Assembly (NCBI GenBank): GCA_048883405.1
Contig: JBHLQS010000041.1
Location: forward strand, 1 to 18,420
From: SMTZ1-83 sp048883405
GTDB taxonomy: Archaea; Asgardarchaeota; Thorarchaeia; Thorarchaeales; Thorarchaeaceae
Direction of reading: 5' to 3'
Length of the DNA stretch: 18,420 nucleotides
Below the pieces are notes generated by a model. That model was not told the DNA's origin. It ran no database searches and saw only the letters and a program-made list of their open reading frames with translations. Positions 1 through 6,334 of the stretch are shown piece by piece (position 1 is the first letter of the stretch; each line of letters starts with the position of its first letter). Both the position numbers and the translations under genes were made by a program.

Positions 1-29
1 AATCTTGATTGACCCGAAAGACCAAGCTA

Positions 30-593
30 TCATTCGCCTTCCCTCATGACATCAACCATCACTTGGTCAATGAATGCGTCCTCAACAGCCTTGTCGAAGT
101 GGTCACACATTTCCTTGTTGAGTCCGACTAATAGTATTCTCTTGACAGAACGACTGGCTCGTGTATATTCAGCAATGGCATCGGCTATTGCCTTGGCTGA
201 CTCCTCTTCTGATAGCCCTCCAATCCCAGCCCCAATTGCAGGTACAGCTATTTCCTCCAATCCATGTTCGCTGGCAATATCTAAGGCTGTTGCGACGGAA
301 GACCGAACATTCCAAAATGTTGCGCTTCCTCCAGGAGGCATTCCTGCACAGTGAATGACATACCTTGCTGGAAGTTTCCCTGCTGTAGTCATCACTGCCT
401 CACCAGGTTTGATTGGACCTAATGAGAGAGCCTCATCCTCAATCTCTTTACCGCCCTTCGCCTTGATGGCGCCAGCGACACCGCCGCCCATCCATAAGTC
501 CGAGTTCGCAGCATTTATGATTGCATCGACTCCCAATTCAGTAATATCACCATGATGGGTTCGTATCAGAACACCGCCCACTGTCCTCTCCAT
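30..593 (-). CDS. Macro-domain protein (ADP-ribose binding or hydrolysis)
   Basis: A stand-alone macro domain of 187 residues, the usual size for one-domain members that bind ADP-ribose and often remove it from proteins or hydrolyse O-acetyl-ADP-ribose. Visible motifs are GDIT (residues about 15-18), the VDAIINAANS strand and loop (about 22-31), the glycine-rich MGGGVAGAI loop (about 35-43), and PAIGAGIGGLS (about 118-128), the second phosphate-binding loop. The Asn-Ala-Ala-Asn and GGGV loops are intact, so ligand binding is expected. Whether it has hydrolase activity cannot be told from sequence. The ATG start is supported by a strong Shine-Dalgarno AGGAGGA (complement of 601-607) about 7 nt upstream. 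The gene is monocistronic as far as the window shows and is divergent from the Nudix gene. A macro protein beside a Nudix protein fits ADP-ribose metabolism, but this is inference from context. Confidence 0.93.
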   Translation of the reverse strand: MERTVGGVLIRTHHGDITELGVDAIINAANSDLWMGGGVAGAIKAKGGKEIEDEALSLGPIKPGEAVMTTAGKLPARYVIHCAGMPPGGSATFWNVRSSVATALDIASEHGLEEIAVPAIGAGIGGLSEEESAKAIADAIAEYTRASRSVKRILLVGLNKEMCDHFDKAVEDAFIDQVMVDVMREGE

Positions 594-810
594 CGAAGAA
601 TCCTCCTGTCTTCACAGTACCCTGTACTAATACACCAACGCACAAAAGTATGTCGTGCAATCACAATCCTTTTTGCTGCCATCCATTTCCCACTTCTAGG
701 CGAGTAATCTGAAGGACATAGACCCCAAAGATGAGGCAGATATCATTTCCAGGTACGGTGAGCCAGCGAGGACTCAATTCAATGCCGATTTCCAGCAGTT
801 TGAATGTGAC

Positions 811-1284
811 TTGGTGAAGCAGAGTACCTCAAAAGGGAGGTACCATGACATAACATGTTTCATTCGAAGCGGGGAGAAGTATGTCGCAATACAGAAGCAT
901 GCGTATGCGGACACCGGAATATACCGTGCCCCATCAGGCGGCGCTAATATGGGAGAGCCTATCGAGGAAGCTGCAAAGAGAGAGATGTATGAGGAAACGG
1001 GACTCAAAATCCGCCTGATTCGTTATGTATTGGACTCTCGCTTGGATGTTGTCTGTGCGGATGGCACAATCCCTTGGCGTTCACTGGTGTTCCTTGCTGA
1101 GATTGAAGATGGTGAAATGAATGCTATCGATACACACGAGATCTATGAGGTCAAGACTGTTACTCGTGAGGAGATGCTTGGCCCCATATGCAGGCTTATG
1201 GAACGTTCTGGCTGGGGCGGATTTCTCTATCGTGCTCATTTAACTAGAATGTTCTTTGAGCAATTGGATACATTAGGTGTTTGA
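811..1284 (+). CDS. Nudix hydrolase (start uncertain)
   Basis: Nudix family pyrophosphohydrolase acting on nucleoside diphosphate-linked compounds; the substrate is unknown. A complete Nudix box is present (Gx5Ex7REUxEExGU, residues about 43-65, ending REMYEETGL), so the Mg-binding glutamates are intact. The listed start is TTG at 811, the first canonical start in the frame. The frame stays open upstream to a TAG at 697-699, and those 37 codons look coding (for example SRYGEPARTQF). They resemble the N-terminal segment I recall from related Nudix proteins, where YGxP precedes a GRxHDxT strand like GRYHDIT here. No in-frame ATG, GTG or TTG lies between 700 and 810, so the real start may be non-canonical (for example CTG at 709), or the 5' end may be broken by the TAG. 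C-terminal residues such as GWGGFLYRAHL are ordinary for the group. Confidence 0.85.
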   Translation: MVKQSTSKGRYHDITCFIRSGEKYVAIQKHAYADTGIYRAPSGGANMGEPIEEAAKREMYEETGLKIRLIRYVLDSRLDVVCADGTIPWRSLVFLAEIEDGEMNAIDTHEIYEVKTVTREEMLGPICRLMERSGWGGFLYRAHLTRMFFEQLDTLGV

Positions 1285-1303
1285 CCTGACTATCCCCATA
1301 TCA

Positions 1304-1340
1304 TGAAAAAAGAAAAGGTTGGCTGCAGTCTTCTGCAGCC
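1304..1340 (-). terminator. Hairpin plus T-tract terminator after the second TFB gene
   Basis: GGCTGCAG (1321-1328), loop TCTT, CTGCAGCC (1333-1340) is a perfect 8-bp stem. Read on the minus strand it is followed by a T-rich run (complement of 1304-1319, TTTTCTTTTTT). It starts 8 nt after the TAA of the downstream TFB gene and would end that transcript. It also lies between two convergent genes. Archaeal termination depends mainly on the T-tract; the stem may add efficiency. Confidence 0.7.
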
Positions 1341-1348
1341 GAGGCACT

Positions 1349-1987
1349 TTACGGAGCCATCGATATCTTGAGTCGTGAAACCAGCTCCTTGTACCTGTTA
1401 CGAATTGTGACCTCCGTAACACTTGCAGCCAGAGCAATCTGACGCTGAGTTACTCTGTTATCAGTGAGTATTGATGCGATGTAAATCGCTGCTGCAGCTA
1501 GTCCTCTTGGGTCTCTGCCGGTGATAAGACCTCCAGCAGCCTTTGCTTCGTCTAGCAGTTCAAGTGTCTTACTTTGAACTTCGCCTGGAAGGCCAAGATC
1601 TGATATGAACCGAGGCACGTAGTTCGCCGGTTCTGAAACAGGCATTCTCAGGCCGAGCTTGGTCACTAGGAGCCTATAGCTGGCGCCCATCTTCTTCTTG
1701 TGGACTCTACTGTATTCCGATATCTCCTCTAGAGACCTCGGTGACCTTCTGAGTCTGCATGCAGCATAGATGGCAGCTCCCACCATAGCATCAATTGAAC
1801 GGCTCTTGACATATCGTCCTAGGATAAGCTTCCTATACAATGTCGCAGCCAATTCCTTGATGTTCTTCGTCAGTCCCATTTGGGATGCAAGCCTATCAAG
1901 CTCTGTCATTGCCTGTGCCAAGTTACGCTCAAGTGAGCTATGAACTCGGGTTCGTCTCTGCCACTTTCTGAGCCTATAGATTTGGGC
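1349..1987 (-). CDS. tfb: Transcription initiation factor B paralog, N-terminus lost in assembly gap
   Basis: C-terminal core of an archaeal TFB (TFIIB homologue), which binds the TBP-TATA complex and the B recognition element and recruits RNA polymerase. The visible part begins just before the YRLRKWQRRTRVHSS segment and covers both cyclin-like repeats. It ends TMAP-like (SMAP) as in its upstream neighbour and is closely similar to it throughout. The zinc ribbon and B-finger would lie upstream, inside the 100-N gap at 1988-2087. The frame happens to read through the N run to a GTG near 2137, but the residues there (after the gap, 2088-2137) are not TFB-like and are just the spacer after the first TFB gene. 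Treat this as a partial gene. Whether it has a zinc ribbon and its own promoter cannot be seen. Confidence 0.92.
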   Translation of the reverse strand, partial: AQIYRLRKWQRRTRVHSSLERNLAQAMTELDRLASQMGLTKNIKELAATLYRKLILGRYVKSRSIDAMVGAAIYAACRLRRSPRSLEEISEYSRVHKKKMGASYRLLVTKLGLRMPVSEPANYVPRFISDLGLPGEVQSKTLELLDEAKAAGGLITGRDPRGLAAAAIYIASILTDNRVTQRQIALAASVTEVTIRNRYKELVSRLKISMAP

Positions 1988-2087
1988 NNNNNNNNNNNNN
2001 NNNNNNNNNNNNNNNNNNNNNNNNNNNNNNNNNNNNNNNNNNNNNNNNNNNNNNNNNNNNNNNNNNNNNNNNNNNNNNNNNNNNNNN
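1988..2087. other. Assembly gap, 100 N
   Basis: Exactly 100 undetermined bases, the conventional placeholder for a scaffold gap of unknown size. It removes the 5' part of the second TFB gene and the spacer between the two TFB genes. Because the two genes are close paralogs, the repeat itself may be why the assembly broke here, and a misjoin is possible. Confidence 0.98.
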
Positions 2088-2133
2088 ATTAACCCCACAC
2101 CCCACTTGCGTGCTTTTGCGCGGATTCCGTAGA

Positions 2134-3075
2134 TCACGGTGCCATTGTGATGTTAAGCTTGTTCACCAATTCCTTGTAGCGATTTCTGACTGTCACTTCA
2201 GTGACACCAGCGGCCATCGCAATGTCCCGCTGAGTTACTCTGTGATCCATCAGTATCGACGCGATGTATATTGCAGCCGCGGCTAGCCCTCTGGGATCGC
2301 GGCCGGTTACAAGGCTTCTCCGTTCCTTGGCCATATCCAGAATCTCAAGTACCTTCTGCTGAACCTTGCCTGGTAGCTTCAACTGAGTTATCAGTCTTGG
2401 AACATAGTTTGCTGGATCAGATATCGGCATCTTGAGCTTCAATTTCTCCACCAGCAACCTGTAATGCTGTCCGATTTTCTTCTTTGAGACTCTGCTGTGC
2501 CTGGAGATTTCCTCAAGGGACCTGGGTGCTTTTCTCAGTCTGCATGCGGCGTATATTGACGCACCGACCATTGCATCAATCGACCTGCTCCGTGCAAGTC
2601 TCTTGACTATGAGCTTCCTATATAGAAGCGCAGCCAACTCCTTGATGCTCTTTGTGAGTCCAAGCTGTGAGGTCAGTCTGTCAAGTTCAGACATCGCCTG
2701 AGCGAGATTTCTGTCCACTGAGCTATGGACTCGAGTTCTGATCTGCCACTTTCTGAGCCGATAGAACTTCGAGCGCTGTTGTGCTGTGAATCGCTTACCC
2801 TGTGAGTCGTGATCTCTCCAGTCCATCATCGTTGAGAGACCCTTGTCATGAATAGCGTATGAGCTAGGTGCACCTGCTCTTGAGCGTGCATCTTTCTCGT
2901 CCGCTGTGAAGGCTCTCCATTCAGGACCAGTATCAATGCGGTGGTCACTGATCACAAGGCCACAAGTCGCGCAGATCCTTTCACCCTTTTCTAGGTCCTG
3001 CACTATCTCATGTCCTCCACAATCTGGACATGTGAAGACTGCGCCTTTTGCTGGTGCTCCTTTTCTTGACGACAT
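2134..3075 (-). CDS. tfb: Transcription initiation factor B (TFB)
   Basis: Full-length archaeal TFB of 313 residues. An N-terminal zinc ribbon has CPDC (C16, C19) and CATC (C35, C38). A B-reader/B-linker segment follows at about 48-85 (GPEWRAFTADEK and onward), then two cyclin repeats at about 110-205 and 208-305 that contact TBP and the B recognition element. The second repeat ends with a helix-turn-helix (RVTQRDIAMAAGVTEVTVRNR). The start chosen is ATG at 3075, preceded about 9 nt upstream by GGAGAGGT. A GTG at 3096 would add seven residues but lies before that ribosome site. The stop is 48 nt before the assembly gap, and the paralog follows on the same strand. The upstream region 3097-3300 holds repeated TATA-like elements. 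Two TFBs suggest alternative initiation factors, a common archaeal theme. Confidence 0.96.
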   Translation of the reverse strand: MSSRKGAPAKGAVFTCPDCGGHEIVQDLEKGERICATCGLVISDHRIDTGPEWRAFTADEKDARSRAGAPSSYAIHDKGLSTMMDWRDHDSQGKRFTAQQRSKFYRLRKWQIRTRVHSSVDRNLAQAMSELDRLTSQLGLTKSIKELAALLYRKLIVKRLARSRSIDAMVGASIYAACRLRKAPRSLEEISRHSRVSKKKIGQHYRLLVEKLKLKMPISDPANYVPRLITQLKLPGKVQQKVLEILDMAKERRSLVTGRDPRGLAAAAIYIASILMDHRVTQRDIAMAAGVTEVTVRNRYKELVNKLNITMAP

Positions 3076-3096
3076 GGTGGATCGACCTCTCCTCAC

Positions 3097-3445
3097 ACCT
3101 TAGGATTGAACACAAAAGGTAATGTACTCTCACCTTGTATTGAAGTCAAAGTCGTGGTGTGGCGCTGAAAGTTGAAGAAGGTGATCAATCCCTGTAGGTG
3201 GACCCTTAGATTTATATACCTAAATGCATTTAGCCTTATAAGTGTTTCGAACCTTTATATACCTAGGTTCCACTCCCCTGTTTTTCCCCCGCTACCCTGC
3301 GTATAGCTTCCTTTTGATATAAGTATTTTGACAAGTCTGTCCATTCGATTTCTATCACATTGCATTCCATTTTTCGTAAGAAACATGTTATTCTCACTAT
3401 ATAGTACGAGAAAAACATACCATCCTCATACATACATATGGGATT
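3097..3445. other. Gene-free leader region upstream of TFB
   Basis: Nothing here looks protein-coding and no tRNA-like fold was seen. It holds the two TATA-like repeats and palindromes listed separately (3211-3270) and a C-rich stretch TTTTTCCCCC (3281-3290). The 3' flank of the SnoaL-domain gene follows. If the TATA-like elements drive TFB, the transcript has a 5' leader of about 100-150 nt, long for an archaeon. Confidence 0.6.
3211..3270. promoter_or_regulatory. Twin TATA-like repeats with palindromes upstream of TFB
   Basis: TTTATATACCTA occurs twice as a direct repeat, at 3211-3222 and 3254-3265, with starts 43 bp apart. Each copy runs into a symmetrical element. The first overlaps a perfect 14-bp palindrome, CTAAATGCATTTAG (3220-3233). 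The second sits in an inverted repeat, GAACCT (3249-3254) and AGGTTC (3265-3270). TTTATATA is a good archaeal TATA box and CGAACC upstream of the second copy could be a B recognition element for plus-strand transcription, but no plus-strand gene follows. Read on the minus strand the elements are TAGGTATATAAA, about 135 and 180 nt before the TFB start. Direction is therefore unresolved. Confidence 0.5.
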
Positions 3446-4210
3446 CTATTGCTGGGATCCGATTTCTTCTGTATCTGAATACAGTCGCCACTCAGCAACT
3501 AGGCCTTCTCGTATCTCTGTGGTCCAGAGTATGGTCTCTTCATCTTCGATTTCTGGAGCTACATGAGAACCGGTGGTTCTCCCTAGAATCGCAACTCCAT
3601 CACCGCTTGTAATGATATGATTGACATGTATCCTGTAGTCTGGATAGGCAGTGAAGTAATCATTCCATCCGGATCTGCCTTTGGATACTTCTCCTTCGTA
3701 GTCTATTAATGTGAAATCTTCAGTCTGAAGTGCCATGAGACCCTCAGAGTTACCTGCGTTGATGGTTTCAACAAACCTGAGGGCTGTTGATTTGACTCTG
3801 TCAAGCTTGTCCATGTGCTCCTTGGTCCTCTCTCCAATGCTAGCCTTTTCGCGGATTTCATGCACGTCCGAGTAGATTCTCCATTCAGCAATGAGGTCTT
3901 TTCGGACTTGAGCTATCCACAGGATTGTCCAGTTCTTCTCCACTTTAGGGCCAACATGGCATCCTGTTGTCCTACCAATGATTGCTACTCCATTTCCGCC
4001 ATTTACTAGGTGATCTATGTGAATCTTGTATTCGGGATAATTCTCGAAGTAGCTATACCAACCATCTTTGCCTGTTGTTACATCACCGTCATAATCAATG
4101 AAGGTGAAGTCCTTAGTCTGATGCATCATCAGGTCTTCAGCATCTCCGGCATTAATGCATTCAATGAATTCACGTACAGCGGACCTGGCCTCTTTTCTCG
4201 ACTTGCTCAT
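3446..4210 (-). CDS. Tandem SnoaL/NTF2-like domain protein
   Basis: A 254-residue protein made of two copies of an NTF2-like (SnoaL/ketosteroid isomerase-type) alpha+beta domain, about residues 6-117 and 134-248. They are joined by a charged linker. The copies match closely: FIECINAGDAEDLM against FVETINAGNSEGLM, DFTFIDYDGDV against DFTLIDYEGEV, GVAIIGRTTG against GVAILGRTTG, AEWRIYSD against AEWRLYSD. Such domains are small-ligand pockets or isomerase/hydratase folds; no specific reaction can be named. The start is ATG at 4210. A TTG at 4222 is also in frame. No clear Shine-Dalgarno is seen, but TTTTAT (complement of 4246-4251) lies 35 nt before the ATG and 23 nt before the TTG, so a very short leader or leaderless message is likely. 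It follows the feo operon on the same strand after about 60 bp but probably has this own promoter. Confidence 0.85.
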   Translation of the reverse strand: MSKSRKEARSAVREFIECINAGDAEDLMMHQTKDFTFIDYDGDVTTGKDGWYSYFENYPEYKIHIDHLVNGGNGVAIIGRTTGCHVGPKVEKNWTILWIAQVRKDLIAEWRIYSDVHEIREKASIGERTKEHMDKLDRVKSTALRFVETINAGNSEGLMALQTEDFTLIDYEGEVSKGRSGWNDYFTAYPDYRIHVNHIITSGDGVAILGRTTGSHVAPEIEDEETILWTTEIREGLVAEWRLYSDTEEIGSQQ

Positions 4211-4245
4211 GGTATGCTTCAATGGAGTATTCGCTCTTCTTGGAG

Positions 4246-4251
4246 ATAAAA
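4246..4251 (-). promoter_or_regulatory. TATA-like box for the SnoaL-domain gene
   Basis: TTTTAT on the minus strand, 35 nt before the ATG of the tandem SnoaL-domain gene. Transcription would start about 25 nt downstream, giving a leader of roughly 10 nt, or none if TTG at 4222 is used. No convincing B recognition element was seen, so confidence is low. Confidence 0.35.
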
Positions 4252-4273
4252 TGACCGACCAATGACATGATCT

Positions 4274-4540
4274 CTAGGATGATGCGTACTTCTTGCCTTT
4301 CTCAGTCACATAATAGGACTTGCCACTGGTTCTATCAGGCTGGCATCCAGCAGCGCTCGGACAACCGGCACAATGATTTCCAGTTCCCTCTACACAATCA
4401 CCCAGTCTTAGAAGGCCTCTATCTAGGAGCATCTTTAGCATATCCTCCAAAGTTTCAGGTTGCACACCGACGCTTTTTGCCAGCTCTCCTTTACTGATGA
4501 CATTTTCCTGCAGCATAATTTGAAGGATCTTTTTCAACAA
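4274..4540 (-). CDS. FeoC-like winged-helix protein with four-cysteine wing
   Basis: Last gene of the feo operon. A winged helix-turn-helix begins at LKKILQIML, with the recognition part ISKGELAKSVGVQPETLEDM and then MLLDRGLLRLGD. The wing holds four cysteines in the pattern C-x7-C-x2-C-x5-C (C49, C57, C60, C66 of 88 residues), as in FeoC proteins, where the cysteines can hold an iron-sulfur cluster. It ends YYVTEKGKKYASS, a strand typical of winged helices. In known systems FeoC binds FeoB or regulates feo, and this one is likely to act on the complex or operon here. The start chosen is TTG at 4540, one base after the TGA of the upstream gene, because helix 1 begins there and GGGGGA precedes it. 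A TTG at 4612 and ATG at 4516 are also in frame; the first overlaps the upstream gene and the second removes helix 1. Confidence 0.82.
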   Translation of the reverse strand: MLKKILQIMLQENVISKGELAKSVGVQPETLEDMLKMLLDRGLLRLGDCVEGTGNHCAGCPSAAGCQPDRTSGKSYYVTEKGKKYASS

Positions 4541-4541
4541 G

Positions 4542-5000
4542 TCAACGGTCCCCCAAGAGATGTTGTGTGAAGTTTCCTTCAGTTTCACCTTCCAGCGCTC
4601 TAGCAATTCCAAAGATCAACAGGATAATGAAAAACAACCATACTGTGGGCGTGATATCTAGAAGGGGCGTCCAAGCTACCCAATCTTCAAATCCGAGAAT
4701 CCATCCTAGATAGTTCGTAGATAGAATGAACAATTGCAGAACGAATAATACACCTGCTAGGAAGATGCCAACTGCAATGTAGGCAAAGCCTTCTCTTTCA
4801 CCTCTGCGGAGCGGCCTTACCCCGGCTAGGAATACCATTGACACTATAACGAGCATCAATGAGCTGATTGGATCTGAGGGACTGGGAAATGGAACCGCGA
4901 GGCCAATGCTAGAGCTGAACCATAGAAGACCTCCTGCAAGGTAGACTATTCCCAGGATGAAAGGGAACGGCCAAGTGGCTCTGTTAACTGTCTTCGCCAT
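4542..5000 (-). CDS. Four-helix membrane protein in the feo operon
   Basis: Unrecognised integral membrane protein of 152 residues, encoded between the FeoB permease gene and the FeoC-like gene. Four hydrophobic segments are evident, at about 11-34 (PFPFILGIVYLAGG...), 45-60 (LMLVIVSMVFLAG), 72-95 (FAYIAVGIFLAGVLFVL...) and 119-138 (TVWLFFIILLIFGI). A short basic loop (RPLRRGERE) lies between helices 2 and 3, and the C-terminal tail is acidic to polar. The start is ATG at 5000; an adjacent ATG at 5003 is also possible. AGGAGG sits 7 and 4 nt before them and overlaps the stop of the FeoB permease gene, so translation is probably coupled. A longer frame reaching 5108 would overlap FeoB and is unlikely. 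No metal-binding cluster is seen. Its position suggests an accessory part of the iron transporter, but that is inference. Confidence 0.85.
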   Translation of the reverse strand: MAKTVNRATWPFPFILGIVYLAGGLLWFSSSIGLAVPFPSPSDPISSLMLVIVSMVFLAGVRPLRRGEREGFAYIAVGIFLAGVLFVLQLFILSTNYLGWILGFEDWVAWTPLLDITPTVWLFFIILLIFGIARALEGETEGNFTQHLLGDR

Positions 5001-5011
5001 CATTTTGCCTC

Positions 5012-6334
5012 CTACGGAATAAAGAACCCTCCAATCAAAACTACCAGCAGTGAGATTGCATATGCCAGAATTAGCTGATATCCTACTGAAAAGCCAGTCC
5101 ACTTCCATGATCCAGTTTCACTTCTAATTATCGCTACAGTGGCAATACAGGGTGTATAGAGGAGAACAAAGACCATCAAGGCTAGCGCGGAAAGCGGACT
5201 AATCGCTGCTGCAAGTGCTCCACCAATGGCGACTTTACCTTGCACAGAGTATATGATTCCTAGCGCTTCAACCACTATCTCTTTTGCCAACAGACCGAAA
5301 ATCAATGCTGCGACTATTTGCCATGGAAATCCTTGAGGAGCGAAGATAATTGTGCCAAGACTCCCAATCATGCCAACAAATGATCCATCTGGCTCAACGC
5401 CAAATCCACCTGGTCCAGTGTTAGCTAGGAACCACAGAATTATTGCTCCTGCGAGTAAGTACGTACCAGCCTTTCTGAGAAACAGATAGCCTCTATCCCA
5501 TGCGTGTCTAACCGACCCGTGTACTGTCGGTGTCTGATAGGTTGGAAGCTCCATGATTAGCGGAGAGGATTCTTCCCTTAGAATCGTCTTCTTGAAGATA
5601 AGTGCCATGAGGACCGCCATGAAAATGCCCAAGAGATACATGACAAAGATCATTGTGCCAGCATAATCAGGAAAGAACACACCAGCGATGAGCACATACA
5701 CGGGGAGTCTGGCTGCGCACGACATCAATGGACTAATGAGAATTGTTGTCAGACGATTACTCTCACCATCGACTGTCCTTGCTGCCATTATCGCAGGCAC
5801 ATTACAGCCAAAGCCGAGTAGCATTGGTATGAATGACCTGCCATGAAGGCCGATTCTCACCATAATTCGGTCCATAACAAATGCCGCACGTGCGAGATAG
5901 CCACTGTCCTCTAAGATGGATATTGCGAGGTACATGAACAGGATTGGTGGGAGGAATACAATGATGAATCCAACACCTCCAATTATCCCATCTGTCAGGA
6001 GTGAAGCCAGCCAAGGAATGGGAATTTGCGCCGTGAATGTACCAAGCCAAGCGAATGCCTCCTCAATCATTGCCATGAACACTAGAGACGCTGTAAAGGT
6101 GAAATGAAACATCGCCCACATTATGACCATAAAGATGGGCAATCCGAGGTAGCGATGGAGCAACACGCTATCCAACATATCACTAAGGGTCCACTTCTCC
6201 TCACCAGGTTCGTACACCTCACAGAGTATCTCTCCTATAATCTCGTATCGACGGTCTGCGAGCACTATTTGCGGGTCCAATTCATCATCCAAGTCCTCAT
6301 CTTCTGAAACTGTAGTCTCTGGAGTTTCAGTCAA
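5012..6334 (-). CDS. feoB: Ferrous iron transporter FeoB, permease part (separate protein)
   Basis: The membrane half of FeoB as its own 440-residue protein, carrying Fe(II) across the cytoplasmic membrane. A cytoplasmic lead (about 1-60, acidic then ADRRYEIIGEIL and TLSDMLDSVLLHRYLGLPIF) is followed by the gate and core regions. Diagnostic motifs include GYLARAAFVMDR, FGCNVPAIMAARTVDGE, SCAARLPVYVLIAG, LAKEIVVEALG, and LYTPCIATVAIIRSETGSWK, with the conserved cysteines of the gates. The start is TTG, overlapping the TGA of the G-domain gene as TTGA, with GGAGGT 7 nt upstream. The tidy overlap plus ribosome site argue for a real split rather than a sequencing frameshift. The stop overlaps the ribosome site of the next gene. 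Joined to its neighbour it gives the normal FeoB domain order, with the break in the linker after the helical GDI region. Confidence 0.96.
   Translation of the reverse strand: MTETPETTVSEDEDLDDELDPQIVLADRRYEIIGEILCEVYEPGEEKWTLSDMLDSVLLHRYLGLPIFMVIMWAMFHFTFTASLVFMAMIEEAFAWLGTFTAQIPIPWLASLLTDGIIGGVGFIIVFLPPILFMYLAISILEDSGYLARAAFVMDRIMVRIGLHGRSFIPMLLGFGCNVPAIMAARTVDGESNRLTTILISPLMSCAARLPVYVLIAGVFFPDYAGTMIFVMYLLGIFMAVLMALIFKKTILREESSPLIMELPTYQTPTVHGSVRHAWDRGYLFLRKAGTYLLAGAIILWFLANTGPGGFGVEPDGSFVGMIGSLGTIIFAPQGFPWQIVAALIFGLLAKEIVVEALGIIYSVQGKVAIGGALAAAISPLSALALMVFVLLYTPCIATVAIIRSETGSWKWTGFSVGYQLILAYAISLLVVLIGGFFIP

Noticed and set aside
616..628. AGTAC-CCT-GTACT inverted repeat upstream of the macro-domain gene
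   Set aside because: The arms are only 5 bp with no clear link to a TATA box; likely chance.
2088..2137. N-terminal extension of the second TFB read through the N run
   Set aside because: The residues beyond the gap are the spacer after the first TFB gene, and the frame through undetermined bases has no meaning.
3244..3254. TTTCGAACCT considered as a tRNA T-arm remnant
   Set aside because: No acceptor stem, D-arm or anticodon arm could be built around it.
5001..5108. Longer N-terminus for the four-helix membrane protein
   Set aside because: It overlaps the FeoB permease coding region, and AGGAGG directly precedes the ATG pair at 5000-5003.
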